From contig JASJOG010000120.1 in NCBI GenBank assembly GCA_030142905.1, positions 186,001 through 250,000 of the forward strand: 64,000 bases of DNA. Reading direction: 5' to 3'. The position numbers were made by a program, and so were the translations under genes. The notes under the pieces are model-generated. The model saw only the letters and a program-made list of their open reading frames with translations. It was not told the origin of the DNA and made no database searches. Each line of letters begins with the position of its first letter. Position 1 is the stretch's first letter. Source of the DNA: Heliopora coerulea (lineage: Eukaryota > Cnidaria > Anthozoa > Scleralcyonacea > Helioporidae). Positions 22,233 to 34,748 of the stretch are shown piece after piece.

Positions 22233-23132
22233 AACTCAAGACCAGGATTAAGTCTGTGAAGTACAAAACTAAACTTCAAAAGTTGTTGGAACGAAAAACA
22301 AGATCATCAAAAGTTGGTCCAGTTCGCGTGTCTTTTACTCCAGAATTTTTGATTGGAGAAGGACACCGGGGTACTTTTGTGTATCTTGGTTTACATGATG
22401 ATGGCAGTGAAGTTGCTGTTAAGCGTATTTTAGCTGATGGGTATAAAAGCTCAGTGAAAAGTAGAGAGGAGGAAATTGCAAACCTTGTTGACTTGAAGAC
22501 GTCAGATCATATTGTCAACTACCGGAGCTTCATACATGAAACAGGCAACCCTTTCTGTTATGTTATTCTTGACCTTTGCAAAGAAACCTTAGAAGACTAT
22601 GTCAGGAGACACAGCAAACAATTTTTGGAACAACGTGGTCCAATCATTATCAAAGAAATTCTCACTGGATTACAAGCACTTCACAATGGAAGGAAGAAAG
22701 TTCTTCACAGAGATTTGAAACCACGAAATATACTAGTTGACCATGAAGGTCGAATACGTTTGGCTGACTTTGGAGTCAGTAGAATATTAGACAACGAGGC
22801 AACGTCACTGCATACTGATCCTGAAGGAACCTTCGGGTGGATTGCAGCCGAATCCATCCAAAAGGGGCAAGATGGAAAGGTGACGTTCAAGAGAAAATCA
22901 GACGTTCAAGTTGCTGGTATGATATGTTTTTATATCTTAACCAAAGGCGAACATCCTTTTGGTGCTGTAGATGAGCGTATGTTGAATATTAAGAATGGTA
23001 ACCCGGTTAATATGCAGAAATTGTCGGACCCAAACGCCAGACGTTTCGTATCTTGGTTGATTAGTCATAAAATTGAAGATCGCCCATATGTCGAGGAAGC
23101 ATTAGAAGATGATTACCTTCAAGTACCTCCAG
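22233..23132 (+). CDS. IRE1/RNase L-like protein kinase domain exon (copy A)
   Basis: Serine/threonine kinase domain of the IRE1/RNase L branch, encoded in one exon. Motifs in order: glycine loop IGEGHRGTFVYLG, ATP-binding lysine VAVKRIL, helix-C glutamate in REEEIANL, catalytic loop HRDLKPRN, metal-binding ADFGVSR, activation-loop end GTFGWIAAES (IRE1-type GT-GWIA-E), and DVQVAGMICFYILTKGEHPFG, typical of this branch. All catalytic residues are present. No in-frame ATG lies near the start; the frame opens at an acceptor (TTTTAAG) and ends at a donor (CCAG|GTAAGG), phase 1 at both ends, so this is an internal exon. The KEN ribonuclease domain that normally follows is not seen; a LINE fragment comes next. 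Role inferred: stress or immune signalling, cytosolic side. Confidence 0.85.
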
Positions 23133-23164
23133 GTAAGGTAAAAACGTTGTGCCATGTTAACGTT

Positions 23165-24120
23165 TATTCCAAGTGATTATTAATAATGTAAAAACAGCCA
23201 GTGTCACGCTTCCATACATTAAATATAATAGATATATTAAGGTTAACTGGACAAATAAAAGTCGACCAACATGGGCGCTAGCACCAAATGTATGTAGATT
23301 ACAAGGATGCAAAGGGTGACTTTAGGAAAGAGAGGAGACGTTGTACGGCGGATTGTCAGTCCAGAGAGTACGAAGGATTATCAAGGGTTTCTGATCGTAG
23401 TTATAATCGATTCTAGTCGTTGATCAATTCACGGAAGAGAGATAACCAAGGTCTGATGATTTATAGATTGCATGACAAAATTTTGGTTAAATCGCAAGGA
23501 GTCGAAATGTGAGCAGGCTATATTTTAAAGATTCGAACTAAAAAAATTTCAAACTCAATTTGAATTGCCTTGCTGAAAGACTGAATCATCACGATGATAC
23601 CCTTGCCATTTTCAACATCTGAAATAGAAAAAGGAATCGAAAGCTTACAAAACAGTAAAACAATTGCGGTCAATAGGATCTATTATGAACATATTAAGTT
23701 GGGTAGGAAGATTCTACTGAATCACTCAAGTTACTATTTAATGGAATTATCATTTCCAGCAAACTTTAAAATTGCGATCGAAATTCCAGTACCGAAGAAG
23801 CAAAACAAAAAAGCAAGATGTTTTGACGATTCTCAAAGAATAAGTCTTTTTTCATTGTTAGACAAGATTGAACAATGACTTCTTTTCAAAAAAATGCAAA
23901 ATCATTTACGCACCTCAATTCACAATATTCAGGGAGTTTATAAGAAAGTTCAGGCAGTGATAACTGCGGCATTTATAAGTGACGAAACTATAAAGAGCTG
24001 TTGTGATGAGGGAAATCGAGTTTATTCATGCTTCGTAGATTTTAGCATGAAAGGCTTTTGACTGAATATAGGTTGAAGCTAGTTTAAATAAATTTATCGC
24101 CACATACAACTTGAAGGGAA
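23165..24120 (+). pseudogene. LINE reverse-transcriptase fragment (copy A)
   Basis: Plus-strand translation in several frames gives DYKDAKGDFRKERRR and REYEGLSRVSDRSYN (the linker before reverse transcriptase in coral LINE proteins), then an open 94-codon stretch at 23594-23878 with STSEIEKGIESLQNSKT, YYEHIKLG, ANFKIAIEIPVPKKQN and RISLFSLLDKI, matching the start of non-LTR reverse transcriptase ('P..EI..AI..LK..KA.G.D....E..K'). A later piece reads NRVYSCFVDFSMKGF, corresponding to the 'F.D..KAFD' block with the catalytic aspartate retained. Stops and frameshifts throughout; 5' and 3' ends are missing. Confidence 0.75.
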
Positions 24121-24341
24121 AATGCTGTTGTGTTATTCAAAATTAGTATTTGGACACGAAGATGGTTAATATTAACGGTTTCTTCCCGACAATTCTGGTC
24201 AAATGTGTGGTGATAATTAGAGAAAAACCCTCTTATCCCCATCCCTAGTACCCCAAAGAACAATGTTTGAGTCGTCTCGAAATAAACTCGAATGTAGGTG
24301 CTATGTTGTTGTAGTACTTTCTTTTATTGACTAACTGAGGT

Positions 24342-24990
24342 TTATGAACATATATCAATGTTCGGTCGTATTAGAATCGAAATTTCAACTTTCGCATCCA
24401 GACCAGGTACTTTCATGTTGTTTGCTAGTTTTAAAGCGTCTCTCGTCAGTCTCGATGAAATAGCGTAAAGATGCGCCTCTGGCTGCGGAATCTCTCGTGA
24501 GCGAAGCCCTGTTGGCCAGGCTGAAATTTCTTGATGTAGACTGTGTTTCAGAATCATCTTCAGGGTAACATGATAAGAAAATTTCGTGATTAATTTACAC
24601 TGCAAAAGTCAACTAGAAAAGTTGACTTGAGCAGGATTCGAATCTTAATCCAAGTTAAGTGCACGTGAGATTCTTGCAACAACTTAACGCTCGAAATCCG
24701 TGACGATGTGCAGTGTTTCGATTGTATTTCAAAATGATCTTCAGAGTATCATAAAGACAAAAAGTTTATGATTGACTGGGTTAAATGGATATAACGCGTT
24801 AAGTTGTCACGAGAATCTCTCGTACACTTAAGATGGATAAAAAAAACATACCGTTCCGAGTTTACTCTATAACTCAATTGGTATAACAGTGGTTTTGAAA
24901 TCCTGCTCAAGTCATCTATTTTTTCTAGTATAACCTTCGCTGTGTAGGTTAATGATGACATTTTCTCTTCATAAACCGTGTAAGCTGGCA
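24342..24990. repeat. Repeat with tRNA-like boxes after the LINE fragment (copy A)
   Basis: Two inverted halves share TTGACTTGAGCAGGATT and its complement (24615-24650 and 24890-24930). The plus strand at 24880 reads TAACTCAATTGGTATAAC, an A-box-like start; the B-box GATTCGAATCC is present on the minus strand at about 24635. Two CATCTTCAGG-type tails (24548, 24730) recur. This looks like a rearranged tRNA-type SINE. No protein recognised in the 87-codon minus frame at 24605-24342. Confidence 0.5.
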
Positions 24991-25621
24991 AGTCTTGGTG
25001 AACCAGACTGGAGAGCTTTCAATGGGCATGATAAATAACGGAAGCTGGCAAAGAAGTAACATGTGCCCCGTGCTGTTGTATTAAGATATTAGTTGCCAAA
25101 ACCTTCTACAGTTAATTAAATCAAAAGAACCCTAAAAGGTGGTTTAACGACAAACGACATCGAAACGATTCACAACTTGAATATGAACTTGTTTGCTTCC
25201 TTACGACTCTACATAATAAACCCCACTAGCCTGCTAAACAGGTGCTCTTGGTGAAGGCAGGACGAAGCGGTGAAAAAGCGCCTACAACCATCACCCCACC
25301 TTTTGAAATACGCCCCTTTGTTAAAACAACTAGCCTCATTCAAAACATGTCAAATATATGTCAAATGAAAACCAATCATAATGAAGCTAGTTATTAAATT
25401 ACAACAGCTAATTATGAATTGCCGAGGAAACTTCCTTTCTTACTGTACCTTCCCTAATATAAAGACAAGCTCTTGTTATGCTAACTTAAAAAATTGTGCA
25501 ACGAAAGGAAGGCCCTCCCAAAAAGAGAGCGCCAGCGACTGCTGCAGCATCTGCAAGTTTAGATTAAACTTGGTAAGATTCTCATCTTTGAAAATTTTTA
25601 GCAGCAGTAATAGATAGGGAT

Positions 25622-26156
25622 CATTGGCGTAGCAAGAGGGAGACAGGGGGGCTCTCTTCCCCCAAATGGCTTCCCAAAAGGAAGTTTCTCCCCCCAAATG
25701 GATATTTGTTGGAAAATCCAGGTCATCTGTCGGAAAATTTGGGTGTTGGGTGGCTGTTGATCAGAACAGAATTAACCTGTTTAAAATTGCAGTTAATATC
25801 TTCCTCTGCTTAGCTTTGTGAAATATTTTGAGTTCATAACAACATTAAAATGTCGGATCTTGTTACATGGGTGCGAAAAAATAGTTTCCGCTCAACAACA
25901 AAGCAATAGACCTCGTGCGTGATTAGTCAGCAAGAGCGAAGTGCGCTGTGAATTCTGGTCTTAGTGGTCACGCAAACTATAACATTTCAATGATGAATGC
26001 ATAAAGGCAATAGATAATTTCGTAGTCGGGTGAATGACTAAACAAATGCTAAATGAATAAAAATACGAATAGTTGGCCACACCCACATTACCAAGCCCAT
26101 TTGTCGGAAAAATATCGCGCTCGCCCCCTCAAGAAAATATTCTAGCTACGCTACTG
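25622..26156. mobile_element. hAT MITE (copy A)
   Basis: Ends CATTGGCGTAGCAAGAG and CTAGCTACGCTACTG form inverted repeats; the 8-bp sequence ATAGGGAT flanks both sides (25614-25621 and 26157-26164). 535 bp, no coding capacity. Also in copy B with the same target duplication. Confidence 0.88.
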
Positions 26157-26868
26157 ATAGGGATTTAAAGGCACTGAACTGGCGTATTTGTGTGAAAGGC
26201 CCGAAATTCAAGTTTTAAAGGACAATAATTTGTTAGACAATGTGCGTTACCCGTGGCTGCAACTCCGTGAATTTACCTGAACGTCTGCTGACATCTTTGA
26301 ATCCCTAAACGATCCGCACTAATTCGACTCAGAACTAACACCATCGCAAAGTGGTTGCGAAAGTCCCGAAAGGTTCCTTCGACGTCTACTCACATAACAA
26401 CTATGAGGAGAGTCCCTAAAAGGCTCTTTTTTACGTGTGTTATTCGACCTTGTGGTGTAAAGTTGCTGGAAAACCAAAAGATTCGTTTGATTCAATTGCT
26501 CTTGCGTCGGCTGTTTTTAGCGTGACAGTAAAATCACGAAATAACTGCCTTAGCGTTTTGAATTTCAACCATTCTCTTCCAAAGTAATTTTACTTACGCT
26601 TGGGTATCTCTTCAGTATCCGAACAATTTTATCTTTTCATTTATCCAAAGCTGCAGCATGTAAAGTATCAACAATACTGTTTTCTGCCTCCTAACAATAA
26701 AGCTGACAAAACGCGCTGTCTCCGAGCTTTAAAGTAATTTAATCCATTAAACAGCCCTCAGTTATTCCAAGACTTTGTGCTTCATCAAACTCGTCTTTTT
26801 ATGATGCTAGAAGGCGGGCAAATAACGAGAGCAGACACATTTGATCTACAATTACACTTGTATGGCTG

Positions 26869-27294
26869 AGCAATGCCAAAGTATTGATATATAAGACTTT
26901 GGCTAATGCCTGTCGGATGAACTACTTGTTTTGCAGTAGGCAAGTTATGGCCATTCTTTGTTCATCCTTCAATACAACATTTTGGGTAAAGCTTCCAAAA
27001 AGCTGTCGAGTAACTTCGTCCAATATCGCCGATACATTTTCGGTCACTATAGTCGCCACGTTTATTACATTCACACCAAAATGCATTCGCGGCAAATTCG
27101 AAAGCCTAGTTAATCAATACCTCCGAAACAAGCTGATTGACATGTTTGTTTTTCTTATCCAATGAGACTTTTCCGTACGCTCCGTACGTATAAATCAGAA
27201 AGACGGGGGGGTGGTTGCAGGCAATCTTTCACCATTTTGCCCTTCCTCCATGAACAACGCCAGTTTCGTAGGCTACAACCCTAATAATTAATCA
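26869..27294. other. Spacer between duplicated copies, left part
   Basis: About 425 bp with a 93-codon chance frame (26884-27165) that resembles nothing I know. No repeat or RNA gene recognised. Confidence 0.4.
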
Positions 27295-27296
27295 TA

Positions 27297-28440
27297 CCGT
27301 ATTTATTCGAATAAGCCCCCTGGGCGCTTATTGAATTCTTGGAAATCGAGATTAAGCGCTTATTTGAGGTGAGCGCTGATTCGAGGTTGGGCGCTTATAA
27401 AATTTTCAACATTTTTAGTAAGAAGTAAGTTTATTTTGCTTCAACAAAACAATAAAAAATAACAAAAGGTGAAGATATTACAAAGCAGAGTTTTAGCTGT
27501 TCACTAAAAATTTCTGTAAATTACTTGAAAAAATCGGTCTTCGGGGAAGTCCCTTTGTAATGCCTAGTCAATTTGAAGCTCATTGTCACTGAGGTCAATC
27601 AGTGAACTTTCTGGAGCTGCGTCCTCGATGTCAGACAGCGTAACGTCGGCAAATGGGTCAGTCGCCCTAGTATCATATACTGCTTGCTGGATGGATGTTA
27701 AGCGATCTCGACCTGCATGGCAAAGTTGACCCTACTTTAGGTAATGAATTTGGTCCTCTTCAGATCCATCAGGAGCCACAGTTAACGCACAGCTTCTGAA
27801 AGAACGGATTATTAACTCTCTGTTCAGACTATCCCAGGCCTCAAGAACCCACTTAGCGATTTCGCGACGAGGGAGGCACGCCTGTTTCCTGCAGCTGTGA
27901 ATGAATGAGCTCCCTCAGTAATCCACGAATCATACTTCTCAGTTATTTTCGCCTTAACGAACTTGTTCCATGCCAGGTCAGGGGCTTGGATATACTTAGT
28001 ACACCCTCCGGGTACTATCACAGGATCGATCTTTGATTGCGCGAGTTCTTGCTTGATGTTGACTGTGATGTGGCATGTGAAAGAGTCCCAATCCAGCATC
28101 CGACGAGTAAATGAGAACTTGCCCAATACTCCTTGCACCCAGTCACGTGTCAGATCTTTATTCATCCATCCGTTCACAGAAGAGGCTACATAGCACTTAT
28201 TTTTAAACTCAAGGTTGGTTGAAAATGTATTAGAGGGGGTGTTGAGTCAGTCAGTGGTTTTAACTGCAAGTCTTTTTCCTCCTGCCTTTTCGTGACATTG
28301 GTGCAGACGTTTATCGTTCAAATTGTCAAGCTTCTTCTTGTAGTTCCTTCTTTGCTTCTAGAAACACAAGGACGCTCCGCGTGTATGTTGTGAGCCAGGA
28401 AGAATAACGAAGCAAAGATCGTCAATCTCAAGTTTTACCG
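27297..28440 (-). mobile_element. Pogo/Tigger-like DNA transposon, internally deleted
   Basis: The 3' terminus begins CCGTATTTATTCGAATAAGC directly after a TA dinucleotide (27295-27296), consistent with the TA target of Tc1/mariner-pogo elements. The transposase remnant is on the minus strand. I find no matching inverted end to the right before copy B begins at about 28450, so that end is lost, possibly by the duplication breakpoint. Confidence 0.72.
27540..28420 (-). pseudogene. Pogo-like transposase remnant (DDE superfamily endonuclease)
   Basis: Minus-strand frame 28177-27824 reads NGWMNKDLTRDWVQGVLG, LDWDSFTCHI, PGGCTKYIQAPDLAWNK and EKYDSWITEGAHSFTAAGN. This is the second half of the DDE domain of pogo/Tigger transposases, including the W-D-S/C-H-I block with a catalytic aspartate and the conserved PGG-T-x-Q-x-x-D. 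An acidic tail continues in another frame (SDIEDAAPESSLIDLSDNEL at about 27640-27575) with one stop. Upstream, NYKKKLDNLNDKRLHQCHEK at about 28350-28290 resembles the DNA-binding helix-turn-helix region, so the middle of the gene is deleted. Confidence 0.8.
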
Positions 28441-29264
28441 AAAACTTCCCTTATTTGTGGCGGATTTAGGATTTTTATCATCTTAGTCAAACTTTTGAAT
28501 TTTTATTCCGCGAGGGTAGTACAAAACACACACTATATTTCTCATGTGGTAATTACATAAATTTTGTAATATATAATAATTTTAATTTGAATTACGGAGT
28601 TAAACATAAATCAGTTCAGACCATTCAAAAGCGAGTACACGTATATTTAGAAGTAAATCAGAGCATTCTGCACATGCGACAGACTGAAGTAAGAGAACCA
28701 ACAGAGGAACCGCAGTCAACTTTTGATTTGGTTTTTTGTTAACCGTTTTGTGACACCACAACACTTTCCTGACAGACGGAGTATAGTGCGCCAGAGTTTT
28801 CAATACATTTATAAGGATTCAAATCATATCAGTTACGACTGCGATTCCACGGCATTTTACCCGGTATCGAGAGAACGCAAAGCCTATTGCATTCGATTTT
28901 CTTACGGTTCCATTTCGCAACGTGTCGAGGAAATGAACCGTAGACTTAGAATTTGGAAAAAAAAAAAAAAGAGAAAAGAAGATGGTAGATGAATGAAATC
29001 CAAGTAACAATACCACGTCATCACAATGTCCATGAGGTTAATGGACTCACTAGTGACGTAGACTACAAGAACATGTTTTATATAGCTTGTTGGTACATCT
29101 TCGATGACGTGCTCCCATAACGGGGCAGGCCTTGGTACGCAACTTTTCAGTACCATCGATCCCTAAGAACAACAGTGTCTTAACATTTAATCATCAAAGT
29201 CGATTCAATTCAATGAAGATTTTTACTTTTGAAAGTCACTGATTATTGCCTTTTGTTTTTCAAG

Positions 29265-29333
29265 AGAGACAACTTTCAGACGAGGCAACTTATGAACGTG
29301 GTGAGCCAAGCACGAGTGGTGTGTTTGTCGAAG
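29265..29333 (+). CDS. Phase-1 micro-exon, 69 nt (copy B)
   Basis: Partner of the exon at 6626-6694. Splice signals TTTTTCAAG and GAAG|GTAAGT are kept, length is again 69 nt, and there is no stop or indel. The GEPSTSG core is unchanged while several surrounding residues differ (for example P to S, E to A, AL to VF, Q to E). Conservation of frame in diverged surroundings supports it being a real exon. Confidence 0.5.
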
Positions 29334-31776
29334 GTAAGTTTGTCAATTATTGTAAAAATAAATCTTGTCTTGACAAACAAATAATAAAAAGACAACTGTC
29401 AAAGTACTAACCACAACAACTTTGTAATGTACGTAACTGTCAATTTAAGCAAGTAATAAAGTAATAACTGCCAATTCAATTAGGTAATAACTACTTAAAA
29501 CAACTTTTTCAGTGAACTCGAAATTATCTTTCGAAGCCAAACATATTGTAAGCAAATTATAATATTAATCATATCGAGTGGATAGATTTTTATTTGAACT
29601 GGATAATTATCAAAAGACTAGTGAGTGAATGCGACTTTCAATGCATTTTCTCAAATTATTATCGGAATTGCCGTCCAAATAGGCTATCCACGCTTGGTAT
29701 AACTGCTTCCTACTAAATTCATCAGCCAACGAAAAAACAATACTCTGTTGAGATCATTTTTACAATGACTTTAATCCTCTCCTGTCCTACGAGCGAGGCT
29801 TCCCACCAGTGGTGGCAACAGACGTCCTAGACTAGCGGAGATAACGAGGGGCAACGAAGTGTCTATGGTGAGCAAACTCTCGGGGAAAATTTGAAAAAAA
29901 CCACAACCAGTCGACAACTTCAAGTAATATAAAACGAAAGAGATTCCAAAAAATAGCATCTTGTAAACTCAAAATTCGAGTTAGAGTAAGACAAAAGTGA
30001 GACAGTCTCACTTGCAAAATAATTTGCTCTAACTCGAGTTTTGAGATCGCAAGATGCTATTTTTCAGAATCTGTGTTGTTTTTTTTTTTTAAGTATGATT
30101 AAGTTAGCGAAAAATATTAAGTATTAGGATTATGCAATATTCAGTTTCCATGACTCCTAAAAATATCATAACACTGTAACGATATTCCTTATGTCGCATT
30201 CAAAATGCTTTTTCCATGTATAAATAGCGACTGAGATATACACGATAAAATTTTGAATTCATGTGTTCGTGTAAGAAAAACTTGTACAAAATGTTCTTTT
30301 AAGCTTTCACCACACTATGCAGTGCTTCTGCTATTGAGCCTGTGAGCAGGTTGTCTTGGCGTAAATGAGGCCAGATCGGAACGGAATGGATTGATTGAGT
30401 CGTAGTATTCTAGTATGGAACGTAACTTTTTTTATTACGAGAATGACAATGAGATCATCGATTATAACGGCAAGTAACGATTCACTATTAGATCACTAGA
30501 ATTGGATTGCTTTACGTGTAAAGTGAACAGAATCTGAGCGGATATCAATAACGTTAATGATGATGCTAGCAAAAGTATGCCTAGGTTTTGTGTGGGGAAT
30601 TTTTGGCCAGTATTGCTGTGTCGTGGCATTACTGCTTGTGTTTATAGAGTAAATCCTGTCGATAGTTGCTCCTTATGGCTCGTTTTCACGTCCGTTTTGT
30701 GTCTCGCGATTGTCGTCTTGGTTCATGTGTTAAACTCACGACAGCATCGAAGACGAACTGGAGCGAATCATGATCTAATATCAAGCTCAACAGATTATCT
30801 TGGAGTTACTACATACACCAGGATGACAATCACCGTGAACAAAATTGCACGTGTAACCGCGCCTTTAAACTGTATCATTCGCAAAATTTTTGTGCACCTG
30901 GATTACTTCACGGTAGTCGGCGCCATCTTGAAAACAATGCTAGACAATTCGGACGCTTTATAGTACTAATCATAAACAAATCGTAAGTGTCTGAATTCAA
31001 GAGGCGGTTCCTCTTATTACGAAAGCTAATTACAACTACCAGAACACCTTACGATTTCTTCATATTCATGGAAACATTGAATTGCGAAAGCGAATGGAAG
31101 GACAATTCTTTCAATTAACATTACAAACAAAATTCCGAACGGCATTCTGGTAGCTGTATCAAGGAGATGTATAATGTGAACCGACCACTGGATTTAATCT
31201 GATTGGGGCGGGTTACATGGCTAAACGTCGCCCGGTTTAATCGTGCTTAAGATACAATATCTCACTCTTGGTTGAAAATTTTGTTATATAATCGCAAGAT
31301 AATTTCCAAAGGGATTTCTTGAATCTGCTGGCTGAAATTTTCCAGGTAGACAGCAACTTAGACTACATCAACTTCAATTGTGTGGTTTATCATCGTTGTC
31401 AAAACCTAGCAAGCTTAACTCCTGATAAACCACACTGCTCAAGAAGCACTGAAACGACAAAGAACATTTCTTTATGAGTCTATTTCTTGACATTTTCTAT
31501 TGCCAGTTTTAGCCCTGTTTTTGACTTCTTGAACAATTTTATTACGTCTACATAACCCACCACGTTTACGAAAGCTTTTCCTAACTAACAGAATATCTCA
31601 TTACCAAATTTGACGTCGAACCTATTTCAACTGAATTACATGAAAAATATGTTAAAGTCTAAATTAACGATTGAAAATAACGATTCAAAAGGCTGAATTT
31701 GGAAATACTAAAAAAATGGGGGTATAGAAAAGAGTAAATTGTTGAAAAATTTTGGTCGTTGCTTTTCCTTTTCAAG

Positions 31777-31836
31777 AGAAACAACCGTCAAAAGAGGCAA
31801 CTCATGAAACGAATACTAGTGGAACGTCAGTTCAAG
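31777..31836 (+). CDS. Phase-1 micro-exon, 60 nt (copy B)
   Basis: Partner of 11849-11908 with identical length and frame; acceptor CCTTTTCAAG, donor CAAG|GTACAT. Only two residues differ in the EPSTSG area (E-T-N-T-S-G). The frame is open. Supports coding over chance because the surrounding intron sequence has small indels that this stretch lacks. Confidence 0.48.
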
Positions 31837-31936
31837 GTACATTTGCAATTTTTTGTAATGATGAATCTTGTCTAGTAATACAAACTACAAAGAGATAATT
31901 GTCAAACCACTGACACCCAATCGTTTACTATCGTAA

Positions 31937-32410
31937 ATATCGTATTTCCTCTATTAAGCCCTCGGGGGCCTTTTCTTTTTTTCCAGCGCTCCTGAACTAG
32001 AGGCTAATTAGAAGTGGGGGCGAAAAAGAGGTTGGGGGCTTAATAAATTTTCACGCTTTTTAAAAATTTATTACATTACAGAATCATCCTCAGAGAAACA
32101 TGAAGAGAAAATTTCATAAAATTTTTCTCTTAAAAATTCCTGAGCACCTCTTTATTTATCCTTATCAGTGCGTGCCACAGGGAAAGTAACACAAAATTCT
32201 GTATATGTGCATGTATTAACTAATGTAAATAATTTTAGAAACTAAACAAGCAAAAGTCAAAAGAGAAATGCAACATTATATCATCCACGATAATATGGTG
32301 AGGGCTTACTACATTGAGGGGGCTTAATTTTTTTTCAGTAGTTCAGGACTGGGAAATTATTAGAAGAGAAGGGTTAAATAGAGGCTGGTGGCTAAATTGA
32401 GGAAATAAGA
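31937..32410. repeat. MITE-like element with ATTTCCTCTATT inverted ends (copy B)
   Basis: Counterpart of 12010-12692 without the nested hAT MITE. Left end CGTATTTCCTCTATTAAGCCC, right end GGCTAAATTGAGGAAATA. It was present before the tandem duplication. Confidence 0.5.
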
Positions 32411-34748
32411 TAAGTGTAAATGCACTAGAGTTGTCAAGTAGCCGGCAATTTAATAAAGAAATAACTACTTAAAACAAAGTTTTCAGTAAACACGAAATTA
32501 TAGTCCAAACCAAAGATATTTACATGTAAAGAACTTATGACATATCTAATGAATATTTTTAGGGATACACCGGATAAAGTATCCTGCCGGATTGTGAAAA
32601 AATTTGCAACTCGGTATCTAGTCAGATCCTCCAAAATATCTGGCCTGATTGCCGGATAGTTATTCGATTCAGTTTTCTATCAAAAATGCATTGATTGATG
32701 ACACAAAAAGGCACAAAAATAGCTTGTTGTTGGTTGGTTTCTAGTTCTGTCGTTAAACCACAATTAACAAAAAGTATCAACAATTATCAACTAAAGATTG
32801 CAATATGCAGGATGGTATTATGAAAAACGTGCAGCGTTAACTCTTTCTCTACCCATTTGTTTGGAGCCAAAAATGAGAATATGAAACTTTGAAAAACCGT
32901 ATTCTTTTCAGTACTTTGTTTAATGGCCTTGTTTGCGTCTTCCGCATGCTATTTGTAGTTACTTTAATATTAACCGGAGACCTTGTCAGAGATCACACTG
33001 AGCTATTGTGATACCAGATTTAGTGCAAATCCTGTTTCGAATAAATGACGTTTCCAATATAGTCTAGAGGCAATTCAGCATGTATTTCTATGTAATAACT
33101 AATGACAGTCTCCATAGTATAGCTCTAACAGTAACGAACAAGTGCAATAACCTTGAGCAAAACTGAAAATGGGTTATTTATTAACAAAATTATAAATCGA
33201 ATATCATGGTATCCGACCCGATAATTCGTCCGGATTTTCTTTCACTATCCGGTAAATCCGGTATCGGACCGGATAGCAAAAATCAATATCTGATGCAGCC
33301 CTAGTAGATTTGCTGTAAAATCTTGTCCTTGGTATTATCTACATTTATTAATATCAATTCAGAACTGCTTTAGTTAATTTCTGAAGTTCATACGGTCAGA
33401 CGTTAGTGCATTGGGCAAATTTAACGTCACGTAAAAAATCCCGAAACTTAAAGAATACCAAGCTTCATTCTGCCCGATCGTAAGTGTGGTTAGTCAAATT
33501 AATTGTCGACTGGAGGGTGTCCAGCAATTTCTCTCCTTCTCCCCCAGGGCCCGCAGTAGTACTCGGCGGCACTGGAAAAATAATCTGTTTCTAGCTAGTT
33601 GTTGTGATTATTCTTTCGAAAAATATCATGTGTTTCACCTCATAAAGGGAACGTGATCCGTGCCCCACTTATTTAGCTCCACTGTAGTGACATTGTTCGC
33701 ATACCTATTTTCAAGCCTGGAGAGGAATCGCTAAACTCGGGTAGGCAACGTCTGTTGAGGCTTGCACAAAACCTCTCTCGGCTTTCGGGGAGATCAGTAG
33801 GCCCTTAATTCCAAGATATTACTTAACAGAAAAAAAAACTACGCTAATCTTTAACCTTAGAAGTATTGGGTTATTCGGTTTAGTTTTTGTAAGCTTTCGT
33901 GGGTGATCAGCTGAAGCAGTAGCAACTCGTTTTCGTAACACCAGATATTTTACCTCGGGCAGTTCAATCCAACGAAGATTTTATTGTGATAATGTTGTTT
34001 ACTTACTCGGTCAAGACTTCAGGAAATGCTTACTTTTTGAGTTTGGTTTTAACTACAGTGTGAACAGTAAGGTTATCTCATTCAGTTTTTGTCTTTTATT
34101 CTATCATAAACTCACTACTGACAATTTGACATTCAAATCATTGGCCTAGCTTCTTGAAATCGAAATCCGGGAAGAAGAACAGTAATTCTTTTGTATGAAG
34201 CGTGCGACACTAATTTTTTTATGCCGTTCAATATTTTACTTTTCAAACTACTAATAATAATGAAAAAACTGCTCGGTTCTGACTGGCTAATAGCAGTGTA
34301 ATTTTAAGGCTACACAGTGCCGAGGAAAGGTAATTCAGTAATTCAAACTGAACTAACTTTTTTGGCACTGTATTACTTTTTCATGAATATTATCAATTGA
34401 TAATAGCATGATTTCTCTTGTAATCTGATAACGCGCACTGCTGAGTTTTTCAAAGGCCTCAAACAATACTCGTGTTTCAGAATCGTGCTATTTTAATTAT
34501 GTTTAAAAAATGCACGAATTTGTGTTTTTAAACCTAGGAAAGTAATATATAACTTACTTAATTGCTTGACCATATAAACGGAAGGCTTTATCGAAATGAA
34601 GATCAGTTGGCGAGTGCCTGATGTCTGAAGTAATTGTTATTATTAAGACTACTTCAATTTTAATTCGGAAAAAGCCGTCTTAAATGGCAACTTCTGATTG
34701 TCATCAATTTTGACATATTTTGTTTCTGATCACTAAACTCTACTTCAG

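Larger units (their letters stand above)
5820..26868. repeat. Tandem segmental duplication, copy A
   Basis: Starting at GGCGGATTTAGGATTTTTAT the sequence is collinear with copy B (about 28450-62938) over its whole length once later insertions are removed. Paired anchors seen by eye: 6620/29262, 11840/31770, 15763/34749, 17120/37360, 20470/47447, 22233/58160, 25622/61720, 26640/62700. Copy A ends near ACATTTGATCTA at 26868. It carries the micro-exons, a terminal exon, the kinase exon and a LINE fragment, plus its own hAT, hAT-MITE, Harbinger and fold-back insertions. Confidence 0.92.

Noticed and set aside
22256..23176. Kinase reading frame taken as a complete gene starting at GTG and ending at 23176
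   Set aside because: Animal genes do not normally start at GTG, the frame stays open upstream to a splice acceptor, and a consensus donor lies at 23132 before the terminal codons.
26884..27165. 93-codon frame in the spacer
   Set aside because: No motif, no splice context, no copy in the duplication.
30577..30963. 128-codon frame in copy B
   Set aside because: The aligned region of copy A (about 7870-8240) has stops and indels in this frame, and no motif is visible.
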